A stretch of DNA of 64,000 nucleotides, taken from contig CM077115.1 of the NCBI GenBank assembly GCA_039619475.1, positions 134,242,172-134,306,171 of the forward strand, in the 5' to 3' direction. The notes under the pieces are model-generated. The model was not told the origin of the DNA and did not search any database. It saw only the letters and a program-made list of their open reading frames with translations. This document shows positions 1-12,100 of the stretch, one piece after another; position 1 is the stretch's first letter, and every line of letters begins with the position of its first letter. Position numbers and translations under genes: made by a program. Source of the DNA: Icerya purchasi (lineage: Eukaryota > Arthropoda > Insecta > Hemiptera > Monophlebidae).

Positions 1-918
1 TCGATAGAAAAGGACTTTTTTCTTCGCCAAATGTGGACGTTTTTTTTTTTTTATTTCTTCGCTTAAACGCTGAAGCAGAGCCGCGTAATGTGCTCCGTTT
101 ATTGTTTTACCTTTTTCAAGATAGTCGATGAAGATTATTCCCCGTGCATCCTAGAAAACCGTCGCCATAACTTTGTTGAAGGGCAAAATCACCTTTGCTT
201 TCTTCGGAGCCGCTTGACCTTTCTCAATCCATTAGTTAGACTGTTCTTTGCACTCTGGAGTATAGTGGTGAACCCAAGTCTCATCAACAGTGATGAATCG
301 ACGCAAAAATTCGGCTGTATTGCGATTAAAGTACTGAAGGTTTTGAGCTAAGATGTCTTTTCAACGCTGTTTTTGCTCAGATATGGGCAAACGCGGCACC
401 CATCTTGCGCAGAGCTTGTTCATGCCCAAAACTACGTGTAAAATATGGTACACTCATTCAGACGATATGCCTACACCTTCAGCTAACTCTCTAATTTTGA
501 TGCGCCGATCTTTCAGCACCATTTTGTGTATTTTTTCGACGATTTCTGGCGTAGTTGCTTCTATCGGGCGTCCACTGCTCGTGCGACCCATCATAAATTC
601 TGCAACCCAGCGTTTAACGGTGCTTTTTGAAGGAGAAGACTCCCCTTTAACATCGAGCTCAGATTGAATTTGTGTTGCATTTAAACCTTTTAAAAATATA
701 TATTTAATCGCAGCTCGTATTTCGTTTTTTCCCCATTTTTTACGTAACACACGACTTCTCTACTTGAAGCTGCTTTAAAACTGGTAATAATACGTTTTCT
801 AACAAGCTGAAACTTGTTCAGTGACGCTGTGAAGGATCGAACTGGACAACGCGCTCGATAAATTAACCCTAGCAGCGCTGTTTCTGGGCCAAGCCCAGAA
901 CTTTTCAAACCACCCTCG
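1..918 (-). mobile_element. mariner-type DNA transposon, truncated by window edge, dead
   Basis: The minus strand encodes a mariner transposase whose N-terminus lies near 750 and which runs off the left edge. Residues from 750 down to 454 form the paired-type helix-turn-helix region (LRKKWGKNEIRAAIKYIF, then STVKRWVAEF). Around 240-290 the first catalytic aspartate sits in VDETWVHHYTPE. The frame is closed by at least two in-frame stops: TAA at the usual SKQW position (about 237-239) and TAG where a Trp precedes DARGIIFIDYLEKG (about 147-149). The reading frame begins at GTG and no upstream ATG is visible, so the start is probably lost. The outer terminal inverted repeat is seen at about 896-918 (aacttttcaaaccaccctcg) followed by the TA target dinucleotide at 919-920. 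An inactive relic; family assignment is firm, subfamily is not. Confidence 0.88.
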
Positions 919-1009
919 TATGTGTATGTATGGTTTGATAGTAATAAATTGATTTACACCTAGTCTGTGCACCTTCATATACAAATTTCTGAAATAAAAA
1001 ACTTATATC

Positions 1010-1099
1010 TTTAAAAAAAAAAAGTGCATATTCTATATTTAAAACATTATTACATTTAAAAAAAAAAAGTGCATATTCTATATTTAAAACATTATTACA
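1010..1099. repeat. perfect 45-bp tandem duplication
   Basis: Two head-to-tail copies of a 45-bp unit (ttt, eleven A, then gtgcatattctatatttaaa, then acattattaca) occupy 1010-1054 and 1055-1099 with no mismatch that I can see. The exact identity suggests a recent slippage or duplication event just outside the mariner TIR. It creates a repetitive short frame on the minus strand that is not a gene. Confidence 0.9.
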
Positions 1100-1451
1100 T
1101 TTAAGAAAAAAAAAGAAAAAGATGTATTTTAAAATTATCCTCGAGCAAAGGTTTCTCGAAATTTTAAAAATTTGGTTTTTATGCCATACCGTCGCCGTGA
1201 AGTGATGACTACGCAACTTTTTTAACCTGGGTGCATCAAACAGTATCGGCGCGCCTTTATGATTTCACTTGTAGCGTATTAAAATCCCGAATCAAGGATG
1301 CACGAAAATGTTTTATTATTATTTTTCTAATATACAAAATTGTTTATTTGAATATTTTATTACTCAGCCAAGCATGTTTTTAAAGAAGAAAAAAAGTATT
1401 CGTTTAAACTTCAACAATTAAACGTAGATCGTGAAATATTATAATTATCAG

Positions 1452-3829
1452 GTTACGAAAGAATATGATTACGATATACCGAGACCGCACAGCTCCCTCA
1501 TAGAAACGATAAATAAACAGAGAGAACATCTGGATGCCATATCGGAACGTTCGTTAGAAAATTCAACGTACAAAAATGCTTGCAACTCAGACGACGATGA
1601 CTTGCGGTAACAGATTTTATTTCAATATCCACATACGCGCGTATATTTACACACAAGCGATATACTATATAAATTATTATACTCGCAAATACAAAAAGGA
1701 CCGCTGAGTGAAGAAATATCTGGGATAATTTAACGTTTATTGCCGTAAATGGAGGCTTTTTAATAAGTGTAGCGCTGAAATTTTGATTACTGGACTAGCA
1801 AAGGTTTCGGCGGTTGTCGACTTTAGCTAATTTTTTGTATCAATAAGTTAAAGGAATATATAGATAAAAATGAAGAATTCTAAGCAATTTCCTTTTCCTT
1901 TTGTTTTTACTTTTATTTATTTTTCTTGAAACATAGAAATAATGCAGGTTCTTTTTAGCCCAATGAGTTCGGCTAAACTTTTGTAATTAGGAGAACATAA
2001 TGCAGCAATCCCTCCCTAAATATTATTGGTTCTGCGGTAATTTAGCTTTACTACCGAAACCTGATGAAAAGTAAAAGAATGACATCCGAAGTTACTCTGT
2101 GCGAGAAAAAAGAAAGAAAATTCTAATATATACACATTATAACTGCGTGACCCCGCTATGATGATACCATCCCGGACTGCCAGATGACAGTGATCTACAG
2201 TTCTTATAAATGAGTAAATTTCAATTGATTACACAATTTTCTAATTGTGTAGCAATTGTTAATGAGGCGACGATTGTTGGCAACACTTTATGCCACAATT
2301 TGCGAATTTCATTAATAGCTTTTACAAAACGCTTCTGTTACAATTTTCGTTATGTAAAAACGTTGCCCGATTTTTCTGATAATACAGTGACCGGAGAGTC
2401 ATTGATATCTGTGAAACTTAACTCTCTGAATCATGCTATACGGAGAGGCTGCTCTTTGAAGCTATTCTCCGATCGATTTTAATTAGATATGGTCGGCTGT
2501 TACTTGTAGTGCATGTCAACTCTACAATGCACATTGCCATCAACTTGATTAAAGTCAAGAGTCAAATGTTGTATAAGTTGACTTCACGACGACTCAAAAG
2601 TCGAGTGTCGTCGATGTTTAGTTGTTATCGTTATAAATTAATTGTTTAGCATCGCATTATAAACAACTCCGGAGGCTCTCTATAGAGTTGAACATCTTTT
2701 AATCGCAGACATTTACCCCAACATGTTAGTTATCTTTCGCTTTCAGCAAACACTGCGAACAAACGTAGACATCCGTGCAATGTGTTACTAACAAAGAAAA
2801 CTAACGAATACACAGGGAAAATGAATGGTTCCACTATGAAACGAATTCAGCATACGGCACCTAAAGTTCCTACACGTGATCGATATCATCTCAGTTAGAT
2901 GATAGAAACAGACAACGTGGGCTGAAAGGATTAAAGTGTTTTTGTAGTCTCGCTTACACTACAATAAAAGATCTACAATTCATTAACAAAGAATAAGCCG
3001 ATTCTTCTAGACTTGAAACGCCGGTGTTTTTTTTTAGTTTTTTTTTTTTTGAGAATGCAGAGTAGTTTATGTTAAACAGATTTATTTTTTAACAATCGTT
3101 CGACCCTGTAAGCCGAAGTCGAATTTAATTTTATCGATAAATTTTTTTAATCCAAAATTGGTTCTAAAAAATCTGACGACTTGAAATGCAAGTCGAATCT
3201 ATTTTAGAGTTTGTCAAAATTAACTATGTCATTTTTTGTAAAATTAAATATTTTATAACCGTTACATAAGAATATCGTATCAGAATTTTTTTCTTGTCTT
3301 ACTACTCTTAACGTAAGAATGATACGTAACACAATTTTACAGACTTCGTCATAGGATTTTTTTGATTCCAACCAACTTAAGAACAGTCTCATCATTAATA
3401 CAGATTATATTAAATATTTCAAGGAATGAAAATTGATCGTATAATATTAATAATTTGAACATATTGTATACATAAGTAATCACGTTAAAAAGAACGATAA
3501 TCGTCCTAGAAAGTATGTCAAGCTGACACATTTTCACTGAATAAAATTCAAAAAATTACCATTATTAGTGATTTCAGTTTACCCATTTAAGAAATTCAAC
3601 GTATTTTGTAATTAAAATTTTTAAAAAGAATTGTTGTTATCGTTATCGTTATGTTTTATTTAGATTGAGTGATTCAGATTTATATCACATCGCACCGGAT
3701 TCCTTGGAACAGCCGTGGACTCTGTACCAAGCAACGAATAAAAATAATTTAAAAGTGAACGATTTATGGGATGAAGAATTCGACTCAGACGGTTCCAAAT
3801 ACCCAGATTCTCTGAATTCTGTATTTTAA
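1452..3829 (+). CDS. two 3'-terminal exons of an unidentified gene with an acidic YDIP-type tail
   Basis: Exon A is 1452-1606 and exon B is 3664-3829, giving 106 residues up to a TAA stop. Exon A is preceded by ...attatcag and followed by gtaacag; exon B is preceded by a pyrimidine-rich tract ending in ttatttag. Phases agree: exon A ends two bases into an Arg codon (CG) that the first base of exon B completes. The product begins VTKEYDYDIPRPHSSL and ends DSDGSKYPDSLNSVF, and is rich in Asp, Glu and Ser. The YDIP motif is of the kind bound by SH2 domains of Crk/Nck-type adaptors, so a docking protein or a receptor cytoplasmic tail is possible; this is inference from one motif. No domain is recognised. 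Upstream exons are not visible and the mariner relic lies on that side. The 2-kb intron holds a MITE-like repeat. No clear AATAAA follows the stop. Confidence 0.6.
2505..3200. repeat. MITE-like interspersed repeat, copy A (in intron)
   Basis: This stretch matches 4264-4640 in two blocks. The first (about 2508-2690) shares gagtc(a/g)aatgttgt and attgtttag...tataaacaact. The second (about 3060-3200) shares gttaaacagatt..ctttttaac and repeated gtcgaatt motifs. Copy A carries about 300 bases between the blocks that copy B lacks. It lies in the intron of the two-exon gene. No coding capacity is seen. The class is uncertain; the ends of copy B resemble hAT MITEs. Confidence 0.5.
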
Positions 3830-4260
3830 TGATATATTTACTTTCGAAACGACACCTTATTCATTAAGAAAACGTACCTATCTGTAATAAGTTATGCCAT
3901 ACATATATATTAATATAATAGTGTACCTATTATTACGAAGCCGAAAATTATACTCGCACTGAATGTTGACGAGCGCAATCGATGGTTATAAGTAGAAGTT
4001 GTAGAGTTTAACTCGAACCCCCGTGTTGAACACTTCAAATTATTTCCAAAACACTTATGTACAACGATTTTTTTTTTTTTTTTTTTTGTTTTGTTTTATA
4101 ATTTAATGTGTTTTTCTAACTTCTCTCTCACTCTCTCTCTCTCTCTTTCCTTAAATATAAGTATGCAATCCCGAGGTTAATATTTCATTCGAGAATTTAG
4201 TATTACTATCATTGTTATAGTAATATAAGTGTATAATAGATAAGTACTTTCCCTGCACTT
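3830..4260. other. intergenic region with poly-T and TC microsatellite
   Basis: No gene is recognised between the terminal exon and repeat copy B. It contains a T homopolymer at about 4069-4087 and a (CT)n microsatellite at about 4125-4147. Confidence 0.6.
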
Positions 4261-4263
4261 GAT

Positions 4264-4640
4264 AGAGATGTGCGACTCCAATTTGTAGTACATATCGAGA
4301 ATCGATTCTGCAGTTGCAATTTTGTTTAGATTCGAGTCGAATGTTGTGTAAGTCGACTTTGTGTCCAGAGTTCAGAGTTTCGTTTTCCGCTACTGTTACG
4401 AATTCATTGTTTAGAGAGTCACAATATAAACAACTGAAGATTATGTGAGTTTTCCGGAAAACGTTAGCTTTTTTTTCTTCTTTCAGTGAACAGCGTACTC
4501 GTGTACCCTTTAAGAATTTGGAGTCGAATTCATATTAAACAGATTCACTTTTTAACGCTCGTCCGACTCACTCCACGAGTCGGAGTCGAATTCTGTTTTA
4601 TGGACACGTGAAAGTCGACTCGCGCTCATGTCCAAGTCAC
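4264..4640. repeat. MITE-like interspersed repeat, copy B
   Basis: The second copy of the repeat at 2505-3200. It starts tagagatgtgcgactcc and ends gtccaagtcacctag. The start resembles short insect hAT-derived elements. I could not define a target-site duplication, so both ends are approximate. No ORF. Confidence 0.5.
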
Positions 4641-6985
4641 CTAGTTTTAAAACAAATTATTTTCAGTTCCTTTTATATTCATCGAATTTTTCGTATCTAA
4701 TATAAATTATACACTTCTCATATTTTAATGACTTTCTTTTTTTTTCGCTATAAACGTATTGTTGTTTCTCATTCACATTATTTTTTAAATGCTTTACAGA
4801 CATTTCTTTACTACGTTTTTAAAGATTATTTTTAAATACTTTTCCGTTTTAAATGTTTCTAAAACTCGACATTTTTTTAGTTTATAATTTAAAAACGCTT
4901 AAACAACAAATGTTTAAACCGTGTTCGCAATTTAATATTTTAGGCGGAGTCATAATTACTTAGAAGGAATGTGAATTAATTTCTGAAGGAAAGGGAGACA
5001 AGGGACACAATAAAATATTAAATTTGTTCAAACAGCACATTCAGCAATAAAAGAGGCGATAATATTTGTAGATTTACTGTTTTATTAAACTTTTTCACCA
5101 CAAAAAACTACTAGCGAAGGAGAAAAAACGCCCATAACAACTTCGTCACTGAGATCGTCACGTATAATATGTTTTTTCTGTGACGTATTTCACATGAATT
5201 TAATTTTCTAATCAATCACAATGCGAGTTTACCGAATTATGTTTAGTCATGCCAGTTGTTAAAAATGTTAAAAGTTGATTTTTCTAAATTTTAGCGAGCG
5301 CCATTTAAAAAAAAAAAATTATTTTGCCAGCAAGGAATAAGAGATAATTGATATCTTTCAGTATTTTTTGGATCTTTTCCAAAAAAACCGACCTTTTCTT
5401 ACTTGTAATGTTCATTTTATAATAACACCTATCTTTTTCTATAAAAAAATATTTTCTCTGCTCTATTTAATTCTATAATCATTTTTTAACACTTCCAAAC
5501 GTTATTTTTGTGAATAAAGAATTCTATAAATTCTAAAAAAGTTCATGACAATGATCACATAAAAAATAAACTATAATTTCGCATTTAATGCTTTAATAAA
5601 ACATTGCGTCTGTATTATACCACAGTGTGCAATAACGGATTTGAAGGAGATATAGCCCGTTCTAATCCGAACTGAATAAAAGAATAAAATAATAAAAGAA
5701 AAATGAGAATTAACAAATGAACAGAATCATAAGTATTAACGAATTCTTCTCACAGTAATCTATCATATACTTTTGATTTTACTAGTACGAGAATTATTCA
5801 GTTTGGAAACTTAAAAAAAAAAAAAAAAAAGGACAATTCGAAAATAAAAGTTTTTTTCAGCCTCTACTAAATGTACGTATTGAAACATCAAATTTATTTT
5901 TTAATATTAAGAAAAAAAAAATACTAAGGACACTGTATAAAATATCTGATAAAAGCAGTTTCTTTTTCCGCTTTTAAAATTAATATGTACGGCGCGAGTA
6001 AATTAAATTATTTAGTTTCGTCGCATCTATATGCGACGAAATCTTAATTCTATTCAAGAAAAACGAATTAAGCGTTATATAAATGCAAACTGAAGCACCT
6101 AATACGTTCACAATATGTAAATAATTAGTGGTCTATACGCATGTGCTGTTATAAACATATAACCGAACCCAAAATAAAAATATTAAGTTAAACTGGTTTA
6201 TTTTGCATTAATTATAATCCCTAAATTATATTTCATTTAAATAAATAATATGCAAATATGAGAATTATTAGCAGTCTAAACCTCTTATGAAAAAAATTTC
6301 TCGACAAAATTTATTAACGCGAGGCGAGGAAATAGAACAATTTGGGATTCAAGTTTGTTTTTTTAATACGTACTCTTCGTAGGAATATGAATGTTTGAAG
6401 AAGTACACGATGCAAGGAAAAAGAAATCGCTAAATATCATATTATTCATTTTTAATGTAATTTTAAATAATTATTTAAATCGAGTCAAAGTAAAACTATA
6501 CAAAATTAAATTAAATAAACTTACCTTAATTATTTAAATACAGGAAACATGTGGTGCACGATCTAATTGTGTATTTTATGAAAAATTAACGCCACGAGTA
6601 AATTTAATGGACTGGTTTCAAAATTTTTGTTTCCACAAAAAGTATGTCAACCTATTGAAATATTTTTTAAATTTTAATTGAATTAATAATTGTACGTATA
6701 ACATTAATGATAAACAACCGCTTTAATAAAAATCTACTAAGCAGAGTTAACAAGCTGAATCGAATTACAACCTTGATAAAGACAGCTGAACTGACGCCAT
6801 TTTTTGGCTAATTCAAAAATAAAAAGAAAAAATAAACGATAACGATGATTATGTAGGAAAGGTACTTTTAGGAAAATCCGAATTTTGAAGAATGTATGTT
6901 TTCTAATGCTTGTATTAAAAAAAAAAAATAAAAGAACTACGTAACTTGTTTTTGTTCGTGTTGTTACCGCTTTGTGCAGTCGGTA
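4641..6985. other. intergenic AT-rich DNA without recognised features
   Basis: About 2.3 kb of AT-rich sequence with many A/T homopolymers (for example the A-run at 5815-5830). No open frame with protein-like composition, no exon with credible splice sites and no transposon protein is recognised here. Confidence 0.6.
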
Positions 6986-8375
6986 AGCCTTTTTTTTTTC
7001 TTTTTTTTTTTTTTTTTTTTTAATTGGGCTCGTCAACCGACGACCTTTACCCAGAAACAATTAAGGGAAAACGAAAGTTATATAGTGAGACGATCAGCTA
7101 TCGCTAATAAGAAGGAAACAATGGAGGGGATAATAAGTGTAGAAGGAAAAGACAGGATATAGCGAGCACAAAAAGGAGCAGGAAGCCCCAGCCCAAGCAA
7201 GTTGGAATATAGAGCCGAGCGCTCCACCGAAAGAGCAGAGCACTCAAAGAACACGTGATCGGTGTCACAAACAACCGTATCATTTGAATGGACAGGACAA
7301 CATGGGGAAGAGGTCAACGAGAGGCGAAAGCGTGAGGAAGAAGATAGCAAGGAATGGTTTAAGCGCAAACGCACAATGGAGACAACAACAGAGCGATGAA
7401 GTGAAGGAAACAGAAGGAACCAAGGATTTGAAGGAAGATTAGGCTGAACGGACAGATAAAAAGAGCGACAATTAGAAAAGGAGGAAGGGTACATATTCGA
7501 CCAAAATCTGAGATGGAAATATTTACACAAAGGCAAGAGATTAGAGGATGGGATTTTTTTAAAGAAGAATGTAGAAGAAGCAGCAACTCGAGCCAAAGAA
7601 TCAGCCATCTCATTATCTGAGATTCCAGAATGACCAAGAACCCACAGCAAGTCAATATGGATCCCATGGAGAGAAGAGAGAGTCCGAATGAGAGAACGTA
7701 TGCGGAGAATAGAAAAATCACAGGAATGATTAGGAAGAGGAGAAGAGATGGCTTGAAGAGCACTCATGGAGTCGGATATGATCAGAAACTGGGAAGAAAG
7801 ACGATTTGAGGAGATAAAAATAATGGAAAATAGCCATTAGCTCGGCTGTAAATATGGAACAGAAAGAAGGAAGACAGAAGGATTCAGAGAAGTTATAGTC
7901 TGGAAGAATAAAAGAAGCACCAACCCCATCAGGTCCCTTAGAACCATCAGTGAAAATGGTAACATGAGAAGGGAAGAGAGAATTGACAATACTGTGAAAT
8001 TCCTGTTTAATTATAGCTGGAGGGAGAGATTTTGCAAGTGTAGGCGAAATAAATACTCTAGGAGGATGGCAGAGATCGCTGAAGTTAAAGGAGAAATAAG
8101 GCAGACTATTAAAGGAAATTTGTTTATGGCCAAAATGAACTAAGACGGAGAGAAATAAGGGACAGGATAGGAATTTTCCTAGGCACAAAGCGCCATTCCG
8201 TGAAATTGAAAGGTAGGAAAAAATGAGAGAAGAAGATGAGAGAGAAAGACGTTTAGCAAGGAAGCGATAGCCCAAATAAGATCTGCGAATAGACAGGGGA
8301 GGAACATTCAATTCAGCAAGCAGTGCTGGAATAGGAGAGGATTTAAGAGCACCCAGTCGGTAAGCTAAATGGTGT
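6986..8375 (-). mobile_element. 5'-truncated RNase H-bearing LINE (family alpha), RT thumb to poly(A)
   Basis: Read on the minus strand, this runs from the end of the reverse transcriptase (LAYRLGALKSSPIP, IRRSYLGYRFLAKRLS; about 8370-8260) into an RNase H domain: first Asp in VTIFTDGSKGPDGVGASF (about 7955), Glu in TAELMAI (about 7840), third Asp in IISDSMSALQAI (about 7770), and WVLGHSGISDNEMADSLA (about 7640-7590). A C-terminal Cys/His motif follows (CCPVHSNDTVVC then HVFFEC). A frameshift near 7770-7800 splits the frame between the second and third catalytic residues. The 3' end is a long poly(A), seen as a T-run at about 6990-7021. This is a dead copy of an I/Loa-like superfamily LINE; the clade is not resolved. 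At least six other fragments of the family lie in the window. Confidence 0.88.
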
Positions 8376-8412
8376 TTCCTTCGAGTAGAATTCGGTTCGA
8401 ATCCTACTATCA
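8376..8412 (+). other. tRNA-like B-box at the 5' break of the LINE
   Basis: At 8393-8403 the plus strand reads ggttcgaatcc, a textbook RNA polymerase III B-box. An A-box-like taagctaaatggt lies about 35 bases upstream, but that part also encodes the LINE RT thumb on the other strand. The T-stem pairing around the B-box is imperfect, and I cannot fold a full tRNA. It may be a tRNA or SINE scrap joined to the truncated LINE, or coincidence. Confidence 0.25.
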
Positions 8413-8457
8413 AAAATATCGGAAATTACCTGTCGCGAGTACACCGTATTTTCCATT

Positions 8458-8830
8458 TTTTTTTTTTTTTTTGTTTTTTGCGGCTTGTCAACCAAGCACT
8501 TGTACACAGAAACAATTAGAAAGGAAAAGAGTCAGTTATATTTTACTCGGATCGGATATTGTTAATAAAAAGGAACAAGTAGTACAAACAATTTGCAGAG
8601 AAAGGAAGGCAAGATAAAAGAGACGCAATAAGAAATAAGAAACTCCAGCTCTGCAGAAAATAGGAATAGAAAGTAGAACCCATCAAAACAGAACAAAGAA
8701 CACGTGATTAATGTAGCAAAGTACCTGCGTCATTTGAATATGGAGAGGGAGTTAACAAACAGCGAAAACAGAAGGAAGATAACAGAATATGGTTTAAGAA
8801 CGCAAATGAATGGTAGAAACAAAATTCGGT
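8458..8830 (-). mobile_element. 3' fragment of LINE family alpha
   Basis: A T-run at about 8458-8473 (the antisense poly(A)) is followed by sequence parallel to 7022-7400: gtcaacc, cagaaacaatta, attgttaataaaaaggaac, caaagaacacgtgat and atggtttaag all recur in order. Only the C-terminal end and 3' UTR of ORF2 are retained, full of stops. Same orientation as the copy just to the left. Confidence 0.8.
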
Positions 8831-9183
8831 AAACTTACAAGTGTTGCGCCACACAGAGGCGAATGATCCTTGAAATCGCTAAGCAGGACTAATGGTGTAG
8901 AAGTACCTGAGAGTCAGTACTGACTGAAGCGTATGTGGGTGTGTGAAAGAGTTAGAAGCTAGATAGCAATTGCAAAGCGCAATTGGAATATTTGGGGAAA
9001 ATGGACGAAAACTGCAACTATTTGTATAGACGAGGATAGGTTGGTGTAGAAGCGTGAACCAAAGTAGCTACACCACCGTGTTAGGCCGCAGTCTGCGATC
9101 ACTATCAACCCTGAACAAGGAATAGTTTTGTACTATTGAGCCGTGCCATGTCTGTAGGTGCATATCTTGTAGGTATATTATTG
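8831..9183. other. unassigned sequence between LINE and hAT
   Basis: About 350 bases of more balanced composition with short direct repeats but no open frame that I recognise. Possibly further transposon debris. Confidence 0.4.
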
Positions 9184-12100
9184 CAGGGGACAAAGGCGGA
9201 CCCAGTATAGGAAAAGGAGGGCAATTGCGTCCCCCTGGCTGAAATAAAATGAAAAAATTGAAACAAATAACACAATTTTTCATTTTAGTAAGACACCCAA
9301 AGTAAAATTATGTATAATGCTAATCCCCTTAACAAAAAGTATACTACAGACAAAATTATATTATTTAATAAGATTTCAATGAGTGATATTAAAGAAACAT
9401 AATTGTCATTTTTTCAAAAATGATTTATATTTTAATGCGCTATTGATTTTCATTTTTATACTGTCAGTATATTCTAAGGTATTTAGTTAATTAATGCAAT
9501 AGCATCTCTTTATATTCAAATTTTTCTCAATTTTTAATGCTAAATGTTTTCGTAATGTAAATTAATATATTTCGAATTGTTAAATTTAAATAATTTACGG
9601 TCCCTCGGGGTTGTGTACAATTAGCTCCGTCATAACAGAATCATACTTGCCAAGAACACATAAAGATGTGTTAAGAAATTTCATTATAAACGATAGAAAA
9701 AATTGTAGAGTATTTTCGAAATATTGACACATTTTTTTCCTAAACTTGAACTATTTGTCGGCAAAAATTCGACTTTTTTTTTTTTAAATTGACATTAAAA
9801 CTGAAATTTACACGCTTATTTTCCTTTTAATTATTATATATCTAACAAATAGGAAATTATAATATTTTTGCTCGTAACTACCCATCAGTCTTTCCGTTTT
9901 GAGAAGAAATCTGATATTTTAAAAATAACTCACAAAATTGTTTTTCTGTTCTCATCTTTTGGCCAGATTATAATGATTTTTTTTTTTTTTTCATTGATTG
10001 TTGTGAGCATTTCTTGTATGCATGTTTTTTTTTCCAATCCGGTAAACGAAAAGTGTCTTGAGATTAGACGAATAGAATCAGGCAAAATGGGAATTAAAAC
10101 ACATACATACATTGTTGTTTTCTTGAGATTATTTTTATCTGTTTGAATTTTTAATTTATTCAAACTTTGATTTTCATGTCAATTTTTTTTATGTTGACCG
10201 TCAACTAAGTTTGAGCATAGTTTAATTTTTATTATTTTAGAACCTGGCATATTTCTGTAGTAATCCTTGTAAAATGGATCATCGAAAATATATGAGTTTG
10301 TTATCGAGAAATTTGAAAGAAATGAAAGCGGCCCATCTTCTCCATCAGCTGTTGAGTCATCATGATCCCTATCATCTTTTTCATTTTCTATACTTTATTT
10401 AGAACTTACACCGGGGGCAACCATTTGTAGATAGCGAAATACATTTTCTCCAAATGCTCTTTCAAAATTGAACAAACGAAAGTATGCGATTGAAAAACCG
10501 CAGATAGACGAATTCAAACTTAAAATTACGAGGCGTGTTTTTTAAGTAAGTACCGTTTTGCAATAGAAAAAAGAAACAAGTTCACTTTTCTTAACAATTT
10601 TATTTTTACATGTGAAAGCCTTTAATCTACTTTTCTACATAACTGACACCAATATTAAGAGACACTTATCGTATCGTACGACCATCTTTTGATTCCCTTC
10701 ATCATAGAAGTCTGCCGCCTGACCTGATAACCATTCCAACACGGCCGTTTTGACTTCATCATGTTCGTCGTGGCGCTAACCACTCAGATGCATCTTCAAA
10801 TGGGAGAACACGTGATAGTCAAAGGGCACTACATCGGGACTGTAAGGAGGGTGATCAAGTTGTTCCGAGCTAAACGATCTGATGAGATCTTGAGTTTGAT
10901 TAGTCGTGTGTGGACAGGCATTGTCATGGAGCAAAACGATTCCTTCACTCAGCATGCAACCCCTTTTGTTCTGAATTGCACGACGCAATTTTTTTAAGGT
11001 CTCACAATAAGTTGTTTCATTTATTGTGTTACCAGGAGGCAAAAAACCCACAAGCAACACACCCGTTCTGTCCCAAAACACAGTACACATGATTTTCCGG
11101 GCTGAAATTGTTTGTTTGAACTTCAATTTCTTGGGTGAAGATGAATACCGCCATTCCATGGATTGCTGCTTTGTTTCCGATGTAACAAATGTCACCCATA
11201 TTTCGTTGCCTGTGACAATTTGGTGCTTAAAAAATCATCACCTTCCGTACTGTACCGGTCAAGGAAACTCAACGCACTGGCTAAACGTTTGATTTTGTGT
11301 TCCTCAGTCAACATTTTCGGTAGCCAGCGCGAACACAACTTTCGATAATTTAAGCGTCCGGTCACAATCTGATAGAGAACACTTCTTGACACTTGAGGGA
11401 ACTCATTTGATAACGATCCGCGCGGCCGTCCTTAAAGGCTATAACCCATTTCCGTACCATTCCTTCACTCATAATGTTTTCTCCATACACTTCACTGATC
11501 TGGCGATGAATTTCAGCAGCTTTTACACACCTTTAGCACTAAGAAAACGAATCACAGCGCGTATTTCGCAGTCGGCGGGATTTTCCATTGGCGGAGGCAT
11601 TTTAAACGCTCGTAAACAAACGTGTAAAAACGGGCGAATGTTTCCGTAAAAGCGCGTGGTTTCTTCTTGACAAATGCAGGTACACAGCGCGCATGCGCCA
11701 AATGCCCACTGCAGCGCTGCATCGGCAGAATTTGAAAACGGTACTTACTTAAAAAACACGCCTCGTATAATAAACTGTTCGAAACTAAATCAGTCATATA
11801 ATTTTTGTAAAGATTTTTGACAGTTGAGTCGCTGTTTTATTCATATGTAGTTAGTACAACTCGTCTTGGACAGCCTATTCAAAGTGCTTAAAACGACCAC
11901 TATGTCTTTACTGTTTTATTTCCTCAAAAAATTGAACGAGGTTTACAAGGATCATTTATAGTAAAACCCTACGATAATTACAAAAAATTCCATAAATATG
12001 TTGTATATCACATAAAAAGTATTTGCCATAAAAATACTTCATGGGATGAAATTAATTTTGTTGAAGTCATTGAGGGAAAGAAATTATCTATTGACGGCCA

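Noticed and set aside
88..667. Two plus-strand frames of 87 and 104 codons
   Set aside because: They are antisense shadows of the mariner transposase on the minus strand.
905..1216. 103-codon minus-strand frame with repeated FFFKCNNVLNIEYAL
   Set aside because: It is produced by the 45-bp tandem duplication and A-runs, not by a gene.
7078..8413. Possible host RNase H-like protein
   Set aside because: The RT thumb upstream, frameshift, C-terminal zinc-like motif and poly(A) show it is a LINE.
9868..10163. Overlapping frames of 92 and 77 codons
   Set aside because: They lie within the decayed hAT interior and are rich in Phe/Lys from homopolymers.
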